Shown here piece by piece: positions 1 through 5,818 of a stretch of DNA of 7,665 nucleotides. The translations under genes were made by a program, and so were the position numbers. Positions within the stretch are counted from its first letter, which is position 1; each line of letters opens with the position of its first letter. The DNA is from Flavobacteriales bacterium UBA5869 (lineage in GTDB: Bacteria > Bacteroidota > Bacteroidia > Flavobacteriales_D > Crocinitomicaceae), in the NCBI GenBank assembly GCA_002432565.1, contig DJFP01000080.1, forward strand, positions 1-7,665, written 5' to 3'. The notes below the pieces were generated by a model. It worked only from the letters and a program-made list of their open reading frames with translations, did not search any database and had not been told where the DNA came from.

Positions 1-21
1 GTTTGACTCCTGACGAGGTCA
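1..21 (+). other. possible 3' end of a tRNA or tRNA-like sequence, cut by the window edge
   Basis: The first 21 bases can be laid out as the end of a tRNA. A G is followed by a seven-base T-loop (TTTGACT), then CCTGA as the 3' side of a T-stem, CGAGGTC as the 3' side of an acceptor stem, and A as the discriminator. CCA is not encoded, as is common in Bacteroidota. The loop has T where nearly all tRNAs have C56 (TTCGA), so this may be a degenerate tRNA, a tRNA-like tail or chance. The 5' half lies outside the window, so the stems cannot be tested. Confidence 0.25.
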
Positions 22-25
22 CAAC

Positions 26-63
26 AAAAAGAAAAGCATCGCGAAAGTGATGCTTTTCTTTTT
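26..63. terminator. bidirectional intrinsic terminator, perfect 15-bp hairpin
   Basis: Bases 26-40 (AAAAAGAAAAGCATC) are the exact reverse complement of 49-63. The eight bases between, GCGAAAGT, can add a C-G pair and a G-T wobble closing a stable GAAA tetraloop. The A-run on one side and T-run on the other give a U-tract in both directions. It lies 63 bp past the stop of the leftward dehydrogenase operon and also just after whatever rightward gene ends at the left edge, so it probably ends both transcripts. The purine-rich stretch from 64 to 125 shows no gene I can support. Confidence 0.8.
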
Positions 64-125
64 CAGAGCGAGAACGGAGTGTGAGAATGAGAGAATTCGG
101 ATGTTCTGTTTTTCAGCTTTTAAAA

Positions 126-1127
126 TTAGGTTGTTTTCACTACCACTTTTCCTTTGGAACGGCCGCTTTCTATATAGGCAAGGGCTTCATTCAGTTGCTC
201 GAATGGAAACACTTTATCGACAACAGGCTTGATTTTGCCAGCTTCAATCAGTTTTGCAATTTCCTCTAACTGATTTCCTTCAGCTCTCATAAAAAGAAAG
301 GAATATGAAACTTTCATTTTCTTGGCCATTTTTCGAATTCCGGAACTGAGAAGTGATATAATAATCTTCACGAACCAGGGAGCTTTTGCTGCTTTTGCGA
401 ATTCAGGTGTTGGAGGTCCTGAAATAGAAATCACTTTTCCGTTTGGTTTTGTTATTCGGAGTGATTTTTCCAGGGTCTTTTTATCCTGGCTGTTCAAAAC
501 TACATCGTAATCTTTCAGGACATCTTCAAAATCCTGTTTTTTATAATCGATCAGTACATCAGCTCCGAGATTTTTGAGTAAATCAAAACTACTCTCACTG
601 GCAGTGGTTGCAACTGTTGCTCCGAGGTGCTTCGCCAACTGGATAGCAATTGTCCCAACTCCGCCCGAACCAGCTTGGATAAAAACTTTTTGTCCTTTTT
701 TGAGGTTTGCTCTTTCAATTAAAGCCTGCCAAACAGTTAAAGCCGCCAGCGGAATAGAAGCTGCTTCTTCCATGGAAAGGTTTTTAGGCTTGTGTGCAAC
801 ATCTTTTTCATCAATGGCAATGAATTCTGCAAATGTTCCGATTCTAAAATCAGAAGGTCTTGAAAATACTTCATCACCAATTTTGAATTTCTTCACTTTC
901 GAACCAACTTTAGTAACGATTCCTGCAACATCGTGACCGAGTACCAATGGAAGCTTATAAGGCAAAATAAGCTTGAATTCACCTGTCTTTATTTTGGAGT
1001 CCAGGAGATTCAACCCTGATGCGTAAACCTCGATCAATACATCATTTTCTTTTACCTCAGGTACTGGAAGTTCAATGAATTGAAAACCTTCTGTTTTGCT
1101 GTATTTTTTAATCGCGTACGCTTTCAT
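126..1127 (-). CDS. zinc-independent medium-chain dehydrogenase/reductase (quinone-reductase-like, NAD(P)-dependent)
   Basis: The 333-residue protein has the two-part layout of the medium-chain dehydrogenase superfamily. An N-terminal GroES-like catalytic domain (about 1-120) carries GHDVAG at 64-69, the family's GHE-type motif. A Rossmann cofactor domain (about 125-260) has AGSGGVG at 152-158, followed by IAIQLAKHLGA. The C-terminal substrate domain ends in SKGKVVVK. Length is normal for quinone oxidoreductase or NADP-dependent alkenal/enone reductase types. There is no cysteine anywhere, so neither the catalytic nor the structural zinc of classical alcohol dehydrogenases can be present. Members of this branch usually reduce quinones or alpha,beta-unsaturated carbonyls with NADPH; the exact substrate cannot be read from sequence. 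The ATG lies 22 bp past the stop of the short-chain dehydrogenase upstream, so the two are probably co-transcribed and controlled by the HxlR regulator. The fold call is firm, the substrate open. Confidence 0.9.
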   Translation of the reverse strand: MKAYAIKKYSKTEGFQFIELPVPEVKENDVLIEVYASGLNLLDSKIKTGEFKLILPYKLPLVLGHDVAGIVTKVGSKVKKFKIGDEVFSRPSDFRIGTFAEFIAIDEKDVAHKPKNLSMEEAASIPLAALTVWQALIERANLKKGQKVFIQAGSGGVGTIAIQLAKHLGATVATTASESSFDLLKNLGADVLIDYKKQDFEDVLKDYDVVLNSQDKKTLEKSLRITKPNGKVISISGPPTPEFAKAAKAPWFVKIIISLLSSGIRKMAKKMKVSYSFLFMRAEGNQLEEIAKLIEAGKIKPVVDKVFPFEQLNEALAYIESGRSKGKVVVKTT

Positions 1128-1149
1128 ATTTCCGTATTTTAAATTTGTT

Positions 1150-1917
1150 TTACTGCTTTAGACTTGCATAAGTTGTTTTAGGGTTAACCAGGTTGAAAGC
1201 TAACTTCGGAAAAAGTCGATTAAGCATATAGATGATTTTGGTGTCACCAACGCGAATCGTAAGTTTATCTTTTAGAATCCCTTTGATCAACTGACTCACC
1301 AATACTTCCGGAGTTATTTTTTTACCTTTTCTACTAGCAGTCATTTCAGTTGAAACTACAGGAGGCAACAGTTCAAATACTTTCACCGTGCTATTCAGAA
1401 TCTCAAGATGTTTTCGTAATGTTTCTGTATAAAAGCGAAGTGCCACTTTCGATGCGGAATAGGTTGCGTCAGTGGTGGAAGGGACATACGCAAGAAGTGA
1501 AGTAGTATTGATGATCGCACTTTCTTTTCTCGATTTTAGCATCTCCATGAACAGATTATTCAGACGAATAACACCTGTATAATTCACATTCATTTCGTAA
1601 AGAGCTTCCGTTAGATGTCTGTCATTTGCCAGTCCCATGTTCGTTGAAGCAATCATGACACCAGCATTATTATACAGGATATCAATACCACCAAGTTCTT
1701 TTACTTGATTAAAAAGTGAAATAGAATCAGCTTCATCTGCAATGTCGCTTTTTATGGCTGTTAAGGCAGGGTATGTTTTTTTTGCCTGCTCTAGTTTTGA
1801 TTGATCTCTTCCTGTAATAATCACTTTTGCTCCGTGATCTAAGAATTGCTTTGCTGCTTCAAGGCCGATACCAGCAGTACCGCCTGTAATCAATATTGTT
1901 TTCCCTTTTAGTTGCAT
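1150..1917 (-). CDS. short-chain dehydrogenase/reductase, DltE/YdfG-like SDR
   Basis: The 255-residue protein is a classical SDR of normal length with a complete motif set. These are the glycine-rich cofactor loop TGGTAGIG (11-18), NNAG (83-86) that stabilises the central sheet, Asn112 in NVNYTG, catalytic Ser140 in NTTSLLAY, and Tyr153 with Lys157 in YSASK. TGR at 35-37 after the second strand suggests NADP(H) preference. It should therefore be an active cytosolic NAD(P)H oxidoreductase; the substrate is unknown. It resembles the SDRs often annotated as DltE-like. It is the first gene of a leftward operon with the dehydrogenase 22 bp downstream and faces an HxlR regulator across 94 bp. A weak AAGG lies 4 bp before the ATG. 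Like its operon partner it contains no cysteine. Family assignment is very sure. Confidence 0.92.
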   Translation of the reverse strand: MQLKGKTILITGGTAGIGLEAAKQFLDHGAKVIITGRDQSKLEQAKKTYPALTAIKSDIADEADSISLFNQVKELGGIDILYNNAGVMIASTNMGLANDRHLTEALYEMNVNYTGVIRLNNLFMEMLKSRKESAIINTTSLLAYVPSTTDATYSASKVALRFYTETLRKHLEILNSTVKVFELLPPVVSTEMTASRKGKKITPEVLVSQLIKGILKDKLTIRVGDTKIIYMLNRLFPKLAFNLVNPKTTYASLKQ

Positions 1918-2011
1918 TGTGCCTTGGATTTAATTTGATATATTTGCTTGCATTTTGCAAGTGCAATATTACAAATAACTTTTAAAATGCAAGTGGTTTT
2001 AAAAATATATT
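1918..2011. promoter_or_regulatory. divergent promoter region between SDR operon and HxlR gene
   Basis: For the rightward HxlR gene, TTG at 1917-1919 and TATATTTG at 1939-1946 match the Bacteroidota TTG / TAnnTTTG pattern with 19 bp between, predicting a start near 1953. For the leftward operon, read on the minus strand, TTG (plus-strand 1990-1992) and TAATATTG (plus-strand 1964-1971, one mismatch to TAnnTTTG) are 18 bp apart, predicting a start near 1957. The two transcription starts would fall almost on top of each other inside the palindrome at 1947-1961. Promoter positions are inferred from consensus only. Confidence 0.5.
1947..1961. promoter_or_regulatory. probable HxlR operator, perfect palindrome
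   Basis: CTTGCA-TTT-TGCAAG is a perfect 6-3-6 inverted repeat, just downstream of the predicted -7 element of the regulator gene and at the predicted start of the divergent operon. A second copy of the right arm, TGCAAGTG, recurs at 1988-1995, exactly 32 bp from the first (1956-1963), about three helical turns. It covers the predicted -33 element of the leftward promoter. HxlR proteins bind as dimers to inverted repeats near their own and divergent promoters, so this is the natural operator candidate. The binding itself is inference. Confidence 0.6.
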
Positions 2012-2443
2012 ATGGGAGAGATGAAAAAAAGGTCTGATTGTCCAATAAGCAGTTCCTTAGATATTTGGGGAGATAAGTGGTCCTTGTTGATTGTTCGAGA
2101 TTTAATTTTTTCGATGCAGTGCACCTATGGCGATTTCCTGAAATCCGAAGAAAAAATTGCAACCAATATTTTAGCAACCCGATTACAGATGCTTGAATCC
2201 AATGGGATTATCACCAAGCTGGATCATCCGGATAGTAAAGCAAAAGTGTTGTATCAATTAACTCAAAAGGGAATTGATTTACTGCCTTTAATGGTTGAAA
2301 TTCATTTGTGGGCAGATAAGTATTCAACCATACCTCCTGAACGAAATGCGATAATCGAAGAACTTAAGAATAATAAAGATGAATTTTTAAAATCTTATAG
2401 TAAGTTGTTGAAAAATCATCAATTGAAAGATCAGATTGAATAA
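2012..2443 (+). CDS. HxlR-family winged-helix transcriptional regulator, probable thiol redox sensor
   Basis: This is a 143-residue cytosolic DNA-binding protein. It opens with the hallmark of the HxlR family (HypR/YodB/CatR type): RSDCPI followed by LDIWGDKWSLLIVRDL, with Cys10 at the conserved position. The winged helix runs to about residue 110. The likely recognition helix lies near 50-62 (ATNILATRLQML), the wing near 68-85 including YQLTQKG (81-87), and LWADKY belongs to the dimerisation helix. A second cysteine, Cys37, lies in the helix 2 region. In characterised relatives the N-terminal cysteine reacts with quinones, aldehydes or oxidants and releases repression of a neighbouring oxidoreductase gene, which is the arrangement here. 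A second in-frame ATG at 2021 would give MKKRSDCPI, also typical of the family, so the start is uncertain by three codons. The tail after residue 115 is lysine-rich and probably helical. Confidence 0.92.
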   Translation: MGEMKKRSDCPISSSLDIWGDKWSLLIVRDLIFSMQCTYGDFLKSEEKIATNILATRLQMLESNGIITKLDHPDSKAKVLYQLTQKGIDLLPLMVEIHLWADKYSTIPPERNAIIEELKNNKDEFLKSYSKLLKNHQLKDQIE

Positions 2444-2591
2444 TCCAAAATCATTTTCTGAAAGCATCAATAATCCAATGCTTCAAGCTCTAGCACAAAC
2501 TCCAAATCTTCCATTAAAAGGTTGACATTTCTCTTCAAAATTACACGGGGACCGTCTTAATCGGGAAAAACACGAAAAATAAGTATCTTTA
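2444..2591. other. 148-bp spacer, no supported gene
   Basis: An imperfect hairpin (2459-2467 with 2478-2485, one bulged A, ten-base loop) follows the HxlR stop but has no T-run, so I do not call it a terminator. A 10-base direct repeat AATAATCCAA occurs at 2439-2448 and 2469-2478. A 29-codon open stretch on the minus strand (2467-2556) has no start codon at its beginning and no recognised product. The right end holds a possible -7 element for the next gene. Confidence 0.5.
2584..2591 (+). promoter_or_regulatory. possible -7 element for the nhaA operon
   Basis: TATCTTTA matches the Bacteroidota TAnnTTTG -7 element at all but the last base. No convincing TTG lies 17-22 bp upstream, so support is partial. 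If it is used, transcription begins near 2597, downstream of the ATG at 2592, and translation must begin at the next ATG (2628). Confidence 0.3.
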
Positions 2592-2627
2592 ATGCTTTTA
2601 CAAATATCTTTTTCACATAAAAATCTC

Positions 2628-3956
2628 ATGGCAAAATCTCCTATCGATTATATATTAAAACCCGTTAACAGATTTATTCACCGGGAATATACCGGCGGCA
2701 TTGTTTTGTTTATCAGTGTTGTTATTGCTATTATTTGGGCGAATTCTTCCTGGGGAGAATCTTACCATGACTTGTGGGAAACTCATTTTACGGTGAATTT
2801 TAACGGGCACGGTTTGGATCAGCCGCTGCACGTATGGATTAATGACGGTTTAATGGCCTTATTCTTCTTTGTCATTGGACTGGAGTTAAAGCGTGAGTTT
2901 ATGGCAGGTGAACTGTCAACGGCTAAAAAGGCATCTCTTCCGATGATTGCTGCTTTGGGGGGAATGATCGTTCCGGCGTTGATCTATTTATTGGCGAATA
3001 TGGGATCAGACAGTACCAAAGGCTGGGGAATACCAATGGCAACAGATATTGCTTTTGCCCTGGGACTGCTTTCATTAGCCGGACGTCATATTCCGTCTTC
3101 GGTAAAAGTTTTTTTATCGGCCTTGGCAGTTGCCGACGACCTGGGCGCGGTTTTAGTCATTGCTTTTTTCTATACCGCTCAAATTGCATGGGCCCCGTTA
3201 ATCGTTGCCGGAATTTTTTTAGTGGTTCTTGCGGTCGGTAATATTTTGGGAATACGGAGTATTTTTTTCTATTTGATTATCGGCATAGCAGTTTGGGTAG
3301 GATTCCTTTTTTCAGGAGTCCATGCTACCATCGCGGGAGTTTTGGTTGCTTTTACGATCCCGGCAAGAACCAAAATAAATGAAAGCGAATTCGCTGAAAA
3401 AACAAAAATCCATTTGGAAGAATTTGAAGAGCAAATACCGTTAAACAGTTCGCTGACCACCCCCGAACAGCACGATATTATTCAATCTATTAAAAAGAGA
3501 TGTTTGGATGCCGAAACTCCTTTGCAGAAAATTGAGGATAAACTGCACCCTTGGGTGGCATTTGTGATTATGCCGTTGTTTGCTTTATCCAATGCCGGAA
3601 TTATTATTCATGGCGACTTTTTTTCATCGTTGGGAAATCCGGTGAGCATCGGTATCATCGCAGGCTTACTTGCAGGAAAGTTCATTGGTGTATTTTCATT
3701 TACCTGGCTGGCAGTAAGGCTCAAACTATCGGATCTGCCCGAAGGTGCTAACTGGATGCATGTTAGCGGGGTGGCAGTTTTGGCGGGAGTTGGATTTACC
3801 ATGTCGCTATTTGTTACGGGACTTGCTTTTACCAATCCACTTTACACAGACCAGGCAAAATACGGTATTTTGACAGCATCATTTGTTGCAGGAGTTGCTG
3901 GAATTCTGTTACTTAAACTTTCAAAAAGGAGTAGATCACATGTTTTGAAGGATTAA
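2628..3956 (+). CDS. nhaA: Na+/H+ antiporter NhaA
   Basis: This inner-membrane antiporter exports Na+ (or Li+) in exchange for two protons and serves salt and alkaline-pH tolerance. The frame is open from an ATG at 2592, but the extra 12 residues lie outside the family's usual N-terminus, so I choose the ATG at 2628 (442 residues, MAKSPIDYIL). Key motifs match E. coli NhaA. ATDIAFALG gives Asp140 (E. coli D133), AVADDLGA gives Asp170-Asp171 (D163-D164, the ion site), SGVHATIAG holds the conserved His232, LHPW is at 306-309, and AGKFIG gives Lys351 (K300). GFTMSLF follows near the end. About a dozen membrane helices are apparent. The loop between the IPAR segment and LHPW (about residues 246-305) is charged and some 44 residues longer than in E. 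coli. The next gene starts 9 bp after the stop, so the two form an operon. Confidence 0.96.
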   Translation: MAKSPIDYILKPVNRFIHREYTGGIVLFISVVIAIIWANSSWGESYHDLWETHFTVNFNGHGLDQPLHVWINDGLMALFFFVIGLELKREFMAGELSTAKKASLPMIAALGGMIVPALIYLLANMGSDSTKGWGIPMATDIAFALGLLSLAGRHIPSSVKVFLSALAVADDLGAVLVIAFFYTAQIAWAPLIVAGIFLVVLAVGNILGIRSIFFYLIIGIAVWVGFLFSGVHATIAGVLVAFTIPARTKINESEFAEKTKIHLEEFEEQIPLNSSLTTPEQHDIIQSIKKRCLDAETPLQKIEDKLHPWVAFVIMPLFALSNAGIIIHGDFFSSLGNPVSIGIIAGLLAGKFIGVFSFTWLAVRLKLSDLPEGANWMHVSGVAVLAGVGFTMSLFVTGLAFTNPLYTDQAKYGILTASFVAGVAGILLLKLSKRSRSHVLKD

Positions 3957-3965
3957 TAGAGCTGT

Positions 3966-5294
3966 ATGGAAACGGAAAATAATCAGTTATTCAAAGTATT
4001 TAAACGAGCTGTTATTCAACGGTTCAATTTACGTCATGACCAGGCTGATGAAGAACAGGTCATAAACTCGATTACCCGGAACTCGGATTTCGTGGGAGCA
4101 AATCTCTGGACACTGATCTTTGCCATTTTGATAGCTTCCATTGGTTTGAATATGAATTCAACCGCAGTTGTTATCGGGGCAATGCTTATTTCCCCGCTCA
4201 TGGGCCCGATCATGGGAGTTGGCCTTGGAATGGGAACCGATGATTTTGGACTGGTAAAAAAAGGTATTCGGAATCTACTAACGGCAACTATTATAGGTAT
4301 TATCACTTCAGCCATTTATTTTTGGATCACCCCTTTAGACGAAGCCAAAAGTGAATTGTTGGCCAGAACAACTCCAACCTTGTGGGACGTACTCATTGCT
4401 TTCTTCGGCGGACTTGCCGGAGTTGTTGCCGCTACACGTAACGAAAAAAGCAATGCAATCCCGGGAGTTGCCATCGCAACCGCATTAATGCCGCCCTTGT
4501 GCACTGCCGGCTATGGTTTGGCAACAGCGAATTACTATTATTTCCTGGGAGCATTATACCTGTACTGCATCAATAGTATTTTTATTTGCATCAGTACCTT
4601 TCTGATCATCCGCTTGATGAAATTCAAACGGAGGTCATTTGAAGAACACGTACAAGGAAGAAAGGTTTCCCGGTACATTCTGCTTACAATATTTATAACC
4701 ATTCTTCCAAGTATTTACCTGACGTACAAGATTGTCAACAAGAGCCTTTTCGAAAGCAGGGCAAAACAATTTGTGGAAGAGCAGTTCCAATTCGATAATA
4801 CTCTTGTTGTATCCAAGAACTTCAGGTATGACAATAATCCTTCGAAAATCAATGTACTCCTGATTGGAAAACGATTGCCTGAAACTACAATCGATTCGAT
4901 AAGACGCAATTTAAAGACTTACGCTCTGGGTAATGCTGAGTTACTTGTCCGACAAGGCCTTAATTCCAAACAGGAAATAGATATGGAACAGATTAGAGCG
5001 AGTATTCTCAACGACGTTTTCAGACACGATTCGTTAAAGGTCCAATCTGTGAACCAAACAAATAAGCTGCATGCAATTCCCGATTTAACTGAAGAACTAA
5101 AAGCACTTCTACCGGGATTTCGCTCGTATAGTGCGAGCAGGGTTGTTGAGAACTATACAGACAAGAGTACAGATACACTCACATTGGTGGTAATTAGTAC
5201 AAATAAGCCTGTTAAAGCTTTGCAGCGCACGCAATTGAACACCTGGTTGATAGAAAGAACGAAATCGGATACCATTAAATTAATCTTTGAATAA
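3966..5294 (+). CDS. DUF389 polytopic membrane protein with soluble C-terminal domain
   Basis: The 442-residue inner-membrane protein carries the DUF389 core. The conserved glycine/proline-rich segment GAMLISPLMGPIMGVGLG is at 71-88, and AIPGVAIATALMPPLCTAGY at 164-183. Hydrophobic stretches at roughly 47-63, 66-88, 103-121, 139-157, 164-183, 190-217 and 237-255 suggest about seven membrane segments, two of them probably re-entrant or broken by the conserved prolines. Residues 257-442 form a soluble alpha/beta-looking domain with no motif I recognise; the side of the membrane it lies on cannot be fixed. No biochemical role is established for DUF389, although its inverted Pro/Gly motifs look like a transporter or channel core (inference). 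The ATG is 9 bp after the nhaA stop, strongly suggesting co-transcription. No clear terminator follows in the 96 bp to the next gene. Confidence 0.88.
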   Translation: METENNQLFKVFKRAVIQRFNLRHDQADEEQVINSITRNSDFVGANLWTLIFAILIASIGLNMNSTAVVIGAMLISPLMGPIMGVGLGMGTDDFGLVKKGIRNLLTATIIGIITSAIYFWITPLDEAKSELLARTTPTLWDVLIAFFGGLAGVVAATRNEKSNAIPGVAIATALMPPLCTAGYGLATANYYYFLGALYLYCINSIFICISTFLIIRLMKFKRRSFEEHVQGRKVSRYILLTIFITILPSIYLTYKIVNKSLFESRAKQFVEEQFQFDNTLVVSKNFRYDNNPSKINVLLIGKRLPETTIDSIRRNLKTYALGNAELLVRQGLNSKQEIDMEQIRASILNDVFRHDSLKVQSVNQTNKLHAIPDLTEELKALLPGFRSYSASRVVENYTDKSTDTLTLVVISTNKPVKALQRTQLNTWLIERTKSDTIKLIFE

Positions 5295-5323
5295 CTAGTA
5301 AGAAGCTAATTTTTCTAAAGGTT

Positions 5324-5365
5324 TGTGAAATTGTTTGACTTCACAGAATGTCTTCCTTAACTTCT
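5324..5365 (+). promoter_or_regulatory. promoter candidate with inverted-repeat operator for the copper-storage gene
   Basis: TTTG at 5334-5337 and TAACTTCT at 5358-5365 are 20 bp apart and resemble the Bacteroidota -33 and -7 elements (the last half of the -7 is imperfect). The predicted start is near 5372, giving a leader of about 19 bases. The inverted repeat TGTGAA (5324-5329) / TTCACA (5340-5345) brackets the -33 element. Its arms resemble CRP/FNR half-sites, but the 10-base spacer is not the usual spacing for that family. Confidence 0.4.
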
Positions 5366-5390
5366 TGATTCATTCAAAAAATTAAGAGTT

Positions 5391-5720
5391 ATGAATTATC
5401 ACGATTACAAAAGCTGTATAGATGCATGTTTGCGTTGTGCGGCAATCTGCAATCATTGCGCATCGTCCTGCCTGCAGGAGAAAGAAGTTGCTATAATGGC
5501 ACGTTGTATACAACTTGATATGGAATGCAGCGTTATTTGTTATACAGCTGCTCAATTAATGAGTCTTGGCAGTGAAAAAGCCGGAACTGTTTGCAGTTTG
5601 TGTGCTGAAATGTGTGAGCGCTGTGCTGAGGAATGCGGCAAACATGACAATGAACATTGTCGTGAATGTGCTGAAATATGTATGCAGTGTGCGAAGGAGT
5701 GTCGTGCCATGCAAAACTAA
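5391..5720 (+). CDS. cytosolic four-helix-bundle copper-storage protein (Csp3-like, DUF326)
   Basis: The 109-residue protein has 19 cysteines: 9, 13, 16, 20, 23, 27, 39, 46, 50, 68, 71, 75, 78, 82, 90, 93, 97, 100 and 104. Their spacing alternates 3 and 4 residues in helix 1 (about 4-29), helix 3 (61-83) and helix 4 (86-106), so they line one face of each helix and point into the bundle core. This is the signature of Csp proteins, which fill a four-helix bundle with many Cu(I) ions held by thiolates. There is no Sec or Tat signal peptide, which matches the cytosolic Csp3 type rather than exported Csp1. The expected role is to store or buffer Cu(I) and protect against copper toxicity. It has its own promoter candidate and a strong terminator, and no copper pump or regulator lies nearby. 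Zinc or another thiophilic metal cannot be excluded from sequence. Confidence 0.92.
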   Translation: MNYHDYKSCIDACLRCAAICNHCASSCLQEKEVAIMARCIQLDMECSVICYTAAQLMSLGSEKAGTVCSLCAEMCERCAEECGKHDNEHCRECAEICMQCAKECRAMQN

Positions 5721-5789
5721 AATGCGCAATTGGACTGTTTTTAGTTGAATTTTTACTTCTTATTATGTCTTCCGTCGAAACAAATAAAT

Positions 5790-5818
5790 AATTGCCCGTC
5801 AATTTGACGGGCAATTTT
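5790..5818 (+). terminator. intrinsic terminator after the copper-storage gene
   Basis: AATTGCCCGTC (5790-5800) pairs perfectly with GACGGGCAATT (5806-5816) around an AATTT loop, giving an 11-bp stem with a GC-rich middle. TTTT spans the end of the stem (5815-5818), followed by AATTTTA. It lies about 70 bp past the csp stop. The flanks are A-rich on the left and T-rich on the right, so it would work best for rightward transcription. Confidence 0.8.

Noticed and set aside
47..269. Two overlapping rightward open frames of about 60 codons starting near 47 and 81.
   Set aside because: They begin in the terminator or the purine-rich spacer and then run antisense through the 3' end of the medium-chain dehydrogenase, with no recognisable product.
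574..936. A 120-codon rightward frame inside the medium-chain dehydrogenase gene.
   Set aside because: It is antisense to a fully supported gene with intact motifs, and its translation looks like a shadow with no domain.
2459..2485. Imperfect hairpin after the HxlR gene as a terminator.
   Set aside because: The stem has a bulge, is AT-rich with a ten-base loop, and no T-run follows.
2522..2546. TTGACA at 2522-2527 as a sigma-70 -35 box for nhaA, with TTACAC at 2541-2546.
   Set aside because: The spacer is only 13 bp, and Bacteroidota primary promoters do not use this consensus.
4034..4315. A 93-codon leftward frame within the DUF389 gene.
   Set aside because: It is the antisense shadow of conserved DUF389 membrane motifs; no start signal or homology is apparent.
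5298..5316. TAG...CTA followed by five T's as a terminator after the DUF389 gene.
   Set aside because: The stem is only three to four base pairs, too weak to terminate.
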